A DNA stretch of 64,000 nt, from positions 85,913-149,912 of the forward strand of contig JAEWBY010000079.1 in assembly GCA_023390905.1 (NCBI GenBank). Direction: 5' to 3'. The notes under the pieces are model-generated. The model had not been told where the DNA came from. It ran no database searches and saw only the letters and a list, made by a program, of their open reading frames with translations. This document shows, piece by piece, positions 59,365 to 64,000 of this stretch (position 1 is the first letter of the stretch; every line of letters starts with the position of its first letter). The position numbers were made by a program, and so were the translations under genes. The DNA is from Pseudomonadota bacterium. GTDB taxonomy: Bacteria > Pseudomonadota > Gammaproteobacteria > Xanthomonadales > Xanthomonadaceae.

Positions 59365-59422
59365 AGGTGTAGTATCCGGCCCATCGAGCGGGGCAGGGGT
59401 GCCCCGCTACGCTGGGGGTGTC

Positions 59423-59830
59423 ATGTTAAGGATGATGGGGTGTCTGCTGCTCGTCGTGGCCGTGCCGGCGTCAGCACAATCGATTTACAAATGCCGCGAT
59501 GCCAAGGGGCAGGCGGTGTATCAGTCTGAGCCGTGTCCGCAAGCCGAGAAGCGCTGGGACACGCAACCGCGCCACTACACGTGGGATGACTATTACAAGC
59601 GCACGGCGGCAGACAAGAAGGTTGAGCGAGACCGGCAGCACATGCGTGCTCGCGCTCAAGGCATGACGGCACCCAGCGTTGGGTCAGGAACTCATATCAC
59701 GACACGCGACGCTGGCAGATGTGCGGTGGCCAAGGCGCATCGAGAATCAGTGCTGAACCAAGTGGGGTTGAAACGAGATTTTCAGCTGTTGCGACAGTTG
59801 GATAGTAACGTATGGGAAGCATGTAAATAG
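59423..59830 (+). CDS. Secreted DUF4124-like protein, paralogue of 51430-51864
   Basis: A 135-residue protein with a signal peptide (ending SAQ, about residue 19), then IYKCRDAKGQAVYQSEPC, a charged helical middle, and the C-terminal CAVAKAHRESVLNQVGLKRD, FQLLRQLDSNVWEACK. It matches 51430-51864 at both ends: KC, VYQS-PC, and a GLKR-F-LLR-LD-V-AC tail. Lower GC and a degenerate neighbourhood set it apart from the island. Confidence 0.7.
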   Translation: MLRMMGCLLLVVAVPASAQSIYKCRDAKGQAVYQSEPCPQAEKRWDTQPRHYTWDDYYKRTAADKKVERDRQHMRARAQGMTAPSVGSGTHITTRDAGRCAVAKAHRESVLNQVGLKRDFQLLRQLDSNVWEACK

Positions 59831-59852
59831 CGCAGTTATTCGGAGGTAGACA

Positions 59853-60098
59853 ATGAGCGAAACGCCTGAAGAGGGCTATGCACGCGCATTTATCGTGATT
59901 GCCACTGGACTTAGCACTAAGTCGACGTTGCGGTTCTCAGAGTGGTTGGCGGCCGGCGCTGCAGCGTCATTTGCGCTTCTTGTTGCCAATGCGAGCTCAA
60001 TTCTGGCCGTCGTGCGGCCTTTCTGCTTCAAATATCTCGCTAGAGCGTTGATTGGTGAGCAAGCACCGTTGATAGTCTGTTATTGCAGCCTCTACTAA
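59853..60098 (+). CDS. Small membrane protein, possibly truncated
   Basis: An 81-residue protein starting MSETPEEGYARAFIVIATGL, with two hydrophobic segments (around residues 30-50 and 66-80) and a GGAGG site at ideal spacing. It ends abruptly after a hydrophobic run (LIVCYCSLY), which suggests it has lost its 3' end by a frameshift. Base composition is lower in GC than in the denitrification island. No family is recognised. Confidence 0.5.
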   Translation: MSETPEEGYARAFIVIATGLSTKSTLRFSEWLAAGAAASFALLVANASSILAVVRPFCFKYLARALIGEQAPLIVCYCSLY

Positions 60099-60131
60099 GT
60101 CGGATAAAGCGAGATAGATTTCGTTGTTACC

Positions 60132-60329
60132 ATGCGATTCATGCAGTGGACTATTGATGGCCATCGTGGCACCGCAGACCGCGGCCTTCTGATATGCGAT
60201 GGCGACGGGGTCGGGACACTATTAGCAGTACTGTGGGGCTACCAACAATGGCTGGCGGGTTACCTTTCGCCACATCTTCCCGCCAATGACGCTGGGATTG
60301 GGCGTAGAGATCATGGGCGGCACACCTAA
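60132..60329 (+). CDS. Cassette-sized ORF ahead of attC-like site 1
   Basis: A 65-residue ORF whose stop TAA lies inside the R'' core (ACCTAAC) of the attC-like site, the typical layout of integron gene cassettes. The translation (MRFMQWTIDGHRGTADRGLL onward) looks weak, and another frame here gives VTFRHIFPPMTLGLGVEIMG, so the true gene may be in a different, broken frame. Confidence 0.3.
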   Translation: MRFMQWTIDGHRGTADRGLLICDGDGVGTLLAVLWGYQQWLAGYLSPHLPANDAGIGRRDHGRHT

Positions 60330-60382
60330 CAATTCACTCAAGCCCAGGCCGCTTCGCGGGTCGGCTTAATCCTATGTTTCAT
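60324..60382 (+). repeat. attC-like site 1 (59 bases)
   Basis: Begins with R'' ACCTAAC (a perfect RYYYAAC) and AATTCACTCAAGCC, followed by a GC-rich inverted part (GGCCGCTTCGCGGG) and GGCTTAA. It ends near GTTTCAT, a poor R' core. The left arm is the typical Xanthomonas-type attC; the right arm has decayed. The ATG of the next ORF lies within the final bases. Confidence 0.65.
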
Positions 60383-60632
60383 GACGGCAGATCGATCAAT
60401 TGAGTTGCTACAAGAGCACGCGCACTTGCTTACACCAGACAAGCGGGCCGTAGCCCGCGACATTTGTGACAATTGGCCACTGGATCGGAGGCTGCCAAAA
60501 GGGGTTGCTGAGCATGCCCGTCGCGCATACGGGCGTTCAGCAACCAGCGTTCCGGATGCTCAGGGGATTGCTCGTGATCTGTTTTTGGAGGCCGCCGGAC
60601 TTGTGCACTCATCGGGCAAGGCTGACGCCTAA
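60381..60632 (+). CDS. Cassette ORF between two attC-like sites
   Basis: An 83-residue protein, MTADRSIELLQEHAHLLTPD onward, soluble and helical, with DICDNWPLDRRLPKGVAEHA and a C-terminal LFLEAAGLVHSSGKADA. It begins at the end of attC-like site 1 and its TAA lies in the R'' core of site 2, exactly the size and position of an integron cassette gene. No function recognised. Confidence 0.5.
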   Translation: MTADRSIELLQEHAHLLTPDKRAVARDICDNWPLDRRLPKGVAEHARRAYGRSATSVPDAQGIARDLFLEAAGLVHSSGKADA

Positions 60633-60688
60633 CAATTCATTCAAGCCGACGCCCCTTTGCGGCGCGGGTAATTCAAGCGTCGTTGTCC
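60627..60688 (+). repeat. attC-like site 2 (62 bases)
   Basis: R'' is GCCTAAC (RYYYAAC), followed by AATTCATTCAAGCCGACGCC, CCTTTGCGGCGCGGGT and AATTCAAGCG, ending in GTTGTCC. The left arm and the internal AATTC-ATTCAAG / AATTCAAG symmetry are those of attC; the R' core is imperfect. Two such sites and no integrase in view mean a cluster of attC lacking an integrase, or the remnant of an array. Confidence 0.68.
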
Positions 60689-60743
60689 GCTTCTAGCGAT
60701 ATCGGCGCCCGCTAAGCGCTCAGCTCGCGGGGGGTATGGTGAA

Positions 60744-62564
60744 TTAAATAGCCCACATCCGGATCGGCATCAGGCCCCATGCGGCCAGCACCCACCATCC
60801 CTGCAGGGCAAGAGCAAGGGCGACGGCCTCGACGCGTCGACCGTCGAGGCGCGCGCGGCGAACGGCTTGGAACAGGCCGATCGCGAGCGCGGCCGGTAGC
60901 GTCGCGGTCACAGCGGCCAGCGCGAGGCTGCCGGCCGTCACGTCGCCCATCTCCAGGAACGACTGCCGCAGCATGAGGAGCACGGGAAGCGCGAGCGCTG
61001 CCGTCGAGATGAGCGGGACACGAAGCGCGTCCGTGCGCCAGGGACGACGCCTGACGGCACGGGCCACGCCTACGACACCGATGTAGAGGAAGCCCAGGAG
61101 CGCCGCTCCTGCGCTGAGCCATAGGCCGGCCAGCCAGGCGACTGGAACTCGCTCGTAGGTCTGGTGATCATTTGCGATCGAACGGCTTCCATCTGCAGCG
61201 ATTACGCCGACGTGCCAAGGCAACACGCGATCGGGTTCGCGGAAGAGGCTTCCGCCCGCGTAGGCGAGCTTGAGCGCTTTTGACTGCAGCGGGCGCCACA
61301 GCAGGCCGTCGCCGTCAGGCGTGACGCGCACGAACCCGAAGGTGGTGTCCGCCCACGCGAAGCCGGCAAAGCGGTTTGGCGATGGAACGTAGAACCCGGC
61401 CCATTCGTTCAAGTCGGCGGGCGGGTCCGGCGCCGCGGGCTCAGGCGGACGCGAGACTCCGAGCGCGTCGACTATCCGCCCACGGACGCCGGCGTAATCC
61501 GCACCCTCGACGTCGGCGTTGAACGCGACGAAAAACGGCTGACCGTGCTCTGGGAATACACAGAGCATTGCCCGGAAGCCGATCGTATCGCCGCCATGGC
61601 AAAGGCCGACTGCCCCGTGCCGGTCGCGCAGTGCCATCCCCAGCGCATACCCGACTTGCAGACCGGCGCGCGCGGCGTCGGTGGAATCGGCATGCCCGCG
61701 TGCACGCATCAGCGCGGCGTCTATGAACGGACGGCCGTCGATGCGCCCATCGCCCATCAGGAACCGGCCGAAGTGCAACATGTCGCGCGCCGTCGTGGTG
61801 AACTGCGCGCCGGGTCGAAGATGGAGCGGGACCGCGGGATGTGCAGCGGCCTTCTCGAAGTGCCCCATCGCCAGCCGAGGATCGGCGTCCGGGCCGACCT
61901 GGCTTACGAATCGGAAGGTGCTGTCCCGCATCCCGAGCGGGCCCAGCAGGTGCTCGTTCAGGTAGGTCTCGTAGCGCTGTCCCGTCACCTGCTCGATGAC
62001 GCGACCGACCAGCGCGTAGCCGGTGTTCGAATAGGAGAACCGGCTTCCGGGGCGGCTTCGCACACGCAGCGGCTGGCCGCTCCCCGCTGCCTGTGCGAGT
62101 GGCGTGTCGGGCGTCCCCGTGAGGCTGAAGAACTGCCCAAGCCTCATGTCGTCCAGGCCGGCCGTGTGATCCAGCAGGTGGCGCAGGCGCACGGGGTCGG
62201 TTTTCTGCCACGGGTTGTCGAATGCGAGGCCGGGCACCAGATCGGCTGCAGGCGTGTCCAGCGAGACCCGCCCTTGCGACACAAGGCGCAGCACGCCGGT
62301 CGCCAGCATCATTTTCGCGATCGACCCGACCTGTACGCGGTCATCAGGGCTCATCGCCCGCTGTGCGGCAGCGAGCCCCGCCGCTTCTGCCCGGATATCA
62401 CCGTGTTCGTCCAGTGTTGCCCACACCGCACCGGTGATTCCGTTGGCTTCCAGTGCACGGGCGATGTCGGCCTTCAGTTCTGAAGCGTCGCTCCACGCAG
62501 GCGCCAAGAGCGCAGCCAAAGCCAGAACACCGTTCAGGCAGCAACGGAACAGCAGATCGTTCAT
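60744..62564 (-). CDS. Serine hydrolase of the beta-lactamase/class C fold with membrane C-terminus
   Basis: A 606-residue exported protein. The signal peptide (about residues 1-25) is followed by a class C beta-lactamase/D-aminopeptidase fold with S-x-x-K in QVGSIAKMM (the catalytic Ser near residue 75), YSNTGY and LCHGGDTIGF. The C-terminal 140 residues hold four hydrophobic helices (LSAGAALLGFLYIGVVGVAR and others). Such proteins are peptidoglycan or peptide hydrolases or esterases; the substrate is unknown. The start at 62564 was chosen for the signal peptide and lacks a good ribosome site. Confidence 0.8.
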   Translation of the reverse strand: MNDLLFRCCLNGVLALAALLAPAWSDASELKADIARALEANGITGAVWATLDEHGDIRAEAAGLAAAQRAMSPDDRVQVGSIAKMMLATGVLRLVSQGRVSLDTPAADLVPGLAFDNPWQKTDPVRLRHLLDHTAGLDDMRLGQFFSLTGTPDTPLAQAAGSGQPLRVRSRPGSRFSYSNTGYALVGRVIEQVTGQRYETYLNEHLLGPLGMRDSTFRFVSQVGPDADPRLAMGHFEKAAAHPAVPLHLRPGAQFTTTARDMLHFGRFLMGDGRIDGRPFIDAALMRARGHADSTDAARAGLQVGYALGMALRDRHGAVGLCHGGDTIGFRAMLCVFPEHGQPFFVAFNADVEGADYAGVRGRIVDALGVSRPPEPAAPDPPADLNEWAGFYVPSPNRFAGFAWADTTFGFVRVTPDGDGLLWRPLQSKALKLAYAGGSLFREPDRVLPWHVGVIAADGSRSIANDHQTYERVPVAWLAGLWLSAGAALLGFLYIGVVGVARAVRRRPWRTDALRVPLISTAALALPVLLMLRQSFLEMGDVTAGSLALAAVTATLPAALAIGLFQAVRRARLDGRRVEAVALALALQGWWVLAAWGLMPIRMWAI

Positions 62565-62663
62565 CGGTACGACTAGGGCTGGATGGGCAGCCTGCATCCT
62601 GCGGCCGATCACTGCTCTACGCATGTGCGACCAGTCACCCATGGTGGTCGAAGGGGAGGTCAG

Positions 62664-63875
62664 TCAAGCCAATATCGGTCGGCCGGTAAACTGAGGGTCC
62701 CAGCCCGCCGCGCAGACATGACCAATTTCAGTTTCGGTCTCAAAGGCGAGATCGCTCGCGTTGCTCGTAAGGAGATCAAGAGCGGTGCATAGCGTGTCCC
62801 CGTCCAGTCCCTGCCACCAGCCGTGATCGTGGGTCCAGCCGCTCGCGTAGCGACGGTTCTCGATGTCGATCAACCAGTCCAGCGCCTTGTCGACGATGCG
62901 CTGCGACACCGGGTTCGGTGTCATCGAGAACGCGTTCTGCCAAACCTCGAACACAGAAACCAGATTGGGAACCACCTCTACAGGGAATTTTTCCTCGCGC
63001 TCGAGTGTCCACTCGATCAGTCGCCGCCATGCGCGAGGATCGGACGGCCAACCGAATCGGTCGGCGTACTGGATCCGTTCCGGACCGGAGTAGGGCAGGC
63101 TCTCGTTCTGCAGCACCAGCGCGTTCGGCGTGGTCCGTTCGGCCTGAAACCACACCAGCAGTTGGTTCAGCCGTTTGTATCCGTCGGCCGAGACTGCCGA
63201 CTCGAATGCGCCCTGGTGATCCTCGAATTCCGCCGATGCTAGCGGCCCGATTAACCAGGCGCGCCGCCACTGCGCCCGTAGGGTCGAGGCTTCCAGGGTC
63301 GCCAAGCCGGCGGCCCAATCGAAGCTGGCCAGCTTCGATTGGGCAAGCAGTTCCACGACACGCCCGAGGACCGGCGGCTCGCCAGCTTCGGTCAATGCGG
63401 CGATCCAGTCGTCTTCCCGATCGTGGAGGAACTGGTAGAACGACCACTCGAAATAAATGTCGTGCGCGAATCGGTATCGGTCATCGTCGCCGACGGCCTG
63501 GATGATCCCGTCTTCGACCAGTTTATGCAGGCAGGCGGCGGTCTCCGGTGCCAGCCTGGACAGGCGGACGTTCATCCCCGACCGACTGGCGCACTTGCCG
63601 GCGAACTCGAGCAGCGCCCGCTTCCGTTGCAGCACAGATGCAGCGTCCGCGCTGTAGCCACCGCCTTTCCACCACTGTTTGATCAGGTCGGCTTCCGACT
63701 GTGGTGCAGGTGCGTCGGTGCCGGCTTCATCAGGCGTGGTCTTCGCCAGGACCGAGGCGAAGAACGGGCGACGCGCGATCGCCTGGAGTCTCGGGTTGCC
63801 CAGCAGCAGCGGGCGCAGCGACGGCAGTTGCTCCGAGAGCGTTTCGGCTTCCCTTCGTTGCCATCTGACACGTGC
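62664..63875 (-). pseudogene. Remnant of a large NTPase-like gene, broken at both ends
   Basis: A continuous frame of about 400 codons with no usable start near its 5' end: it is open into the transposase remnant (63887-64000). The protein reads like the C-terminal part of a STAND- or NACHT-like ATPase: LLLGNPRLQAIARRPFFASV, DAASVLQRKRALLEFAGKC, YRFAHDIYFEWSFYQFLHD and helical repeat-like segments after it. The last 30 or so residues (SNASDLAFETETEIGHV) are antisense to another small remnant (62718-62792), so the natural 3' end is also lost. The first translatable start is a GTG at 63635. The family call is by pattern only. Confidence 0.55.
62718..62792 (+). pseudogene. Remnant of a small regulator-type gene (first 24 codons)
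   Basis: Codes MTNFSFGLKGEIARVARKEI, then KSGA and a stop. This matches the opening of a small family of putative DNA-binding proteins that begin with a 'LKxEIARxARKE' helix; the rest of the gene is gone. It lies in the opposite sense to the 3' end of the NTPase remnant, which marks the junction of a rearrangement. The family recall is moderate. Confidence 0.35.
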
Positions 63876-63886
63876 TCGATGGGGTT

Positions 63887-64000
63887 CTACCCCGTCTCCA
63901 CGGACTGTTGGGTTAAGAGTCTAAAGGCCTGATCCTTGGCGTCGAGCCTTCGCTGGATGAGCGGATTGTGGAACCGCTCGATGTAATCGAACACATCGCT
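63887..64000 (-). mobile_element. IS3-type transposase, 3' end (partial at window edge)
   Basis: The minus-strand frame is open from the edge to TAG (63887-63889) and encodes SDVFDYIERFHNPLIQRRLD and a 17-residue tail (AKDQAFRLLTQQSVETG). The DYIE-FHNP motif is the usual end of IS3-family OrfB transposases. The IS end should be just left of the stop, near 63875-63882; one inverted repeat is therefore in this window and the other beyond it. The adjacent ATPase-like gene loses its 5' end here, so the element probably inserted into it. Confidence 0.6.

Noticed and set aside
60466..60696. Alternative ORF running through attC-like site 2 (ends TPNNSFKPTPLCGAG...)
   Set aside because: Its C-terminus is just translated attC sequence and the other frame gives the standard cassette layout.
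1..64000. CRISPR arrays, tRNA and rRNA genes
   Set aside because: No regularly spaced direct repeats, tRNA-like cloverleaf or rRNA-like sequence noticed in a read of both strands; no covariance search was possible.

Overview
The window comes from a high-GC, densely coding bacterium that can respire nitrogen oxides. The best guess is a gammaproteobacterium of the Lysobacterales (Xanthomonadaceae or Rhodanobacteraceae). Three points support this: the N-glycan enzymes (a GH47 mannosidase and a PNGase A-type amidase), the Xanthomonas-like attC repeats near the right end, and O2-independent ubiquinone genes sitting with qNOR, NirK and NosZ. The taxonomic call is an inference. No rRNA, tRNA or CRISPR array was seen.

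Positions 1-6119 are ordinary chromosome: the end of an unknown gene, a GH47 lipoprotein and the helicase Lhr. From about 6.2 to 54 kb lies a near-continuous anaerobic respiration island. It holds (i) azurin, group III truncated haemoglobin, hemN, nadB, a cysteine-synthase-like gene and small unknown genes (6.2-12.7 kb); (ii) nirK-nirV-sco-azurin read leftward, with a divergent copper TonB receptor and porin (12.8-19.3 kb); (iii) O2-independent ubiquinone synthesis ubiD-ubiU-ubiV, facing nadB-nadA and a ubiT that carries an N-terminal chorismate mutase domain (19.4-26.3 kb); (iv) an nnrS-sirB2-DUF2249-membrane protein operon and a lone tatA (26.5-30.1 kb); (v) nosC-like/R/D/F/Y/L/unknown/X read leftward and nosZ rightward (30.2-40.4 kb); (vi) quinol-dependent norB, an FNR-type regulator, a second hemN, and mobA (41.1-46.5 kb); (vii) napEFDABC (46.6-51.3 kb). 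Together these give nitrate > nitrite > NO > N2O > N2, plus the copper supply, quinone, haem, NAD and Tat support such a chain needs.

Fifteen FNR/ANR-type palindromes (TTGAY-N4-RTCAA or close) lie in front of nearly every transcription unit of the island, and an FNR with all four iron-sulfur cysteines is encoded inside it. Three small paralogous proteins (6200-6466, 12441-12680, 40559-40813) lie beside azurin 1, azurin 2 and nosZ. They have no function I recognise.

From 54 kb on, the island gives way to an N-glycan amidase, a gluconokinase and several secreted proteins of unknown function. An eroded stretch follows (58.9-64 kb): a TraX remnant, two integron attC-like sites with cassette-sized ORFs and no integrase in view, a serine hydrolase, and an ATPase-like gene broken at both ends. 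The 3' end of an IS3-type transposase runs off the right edge.
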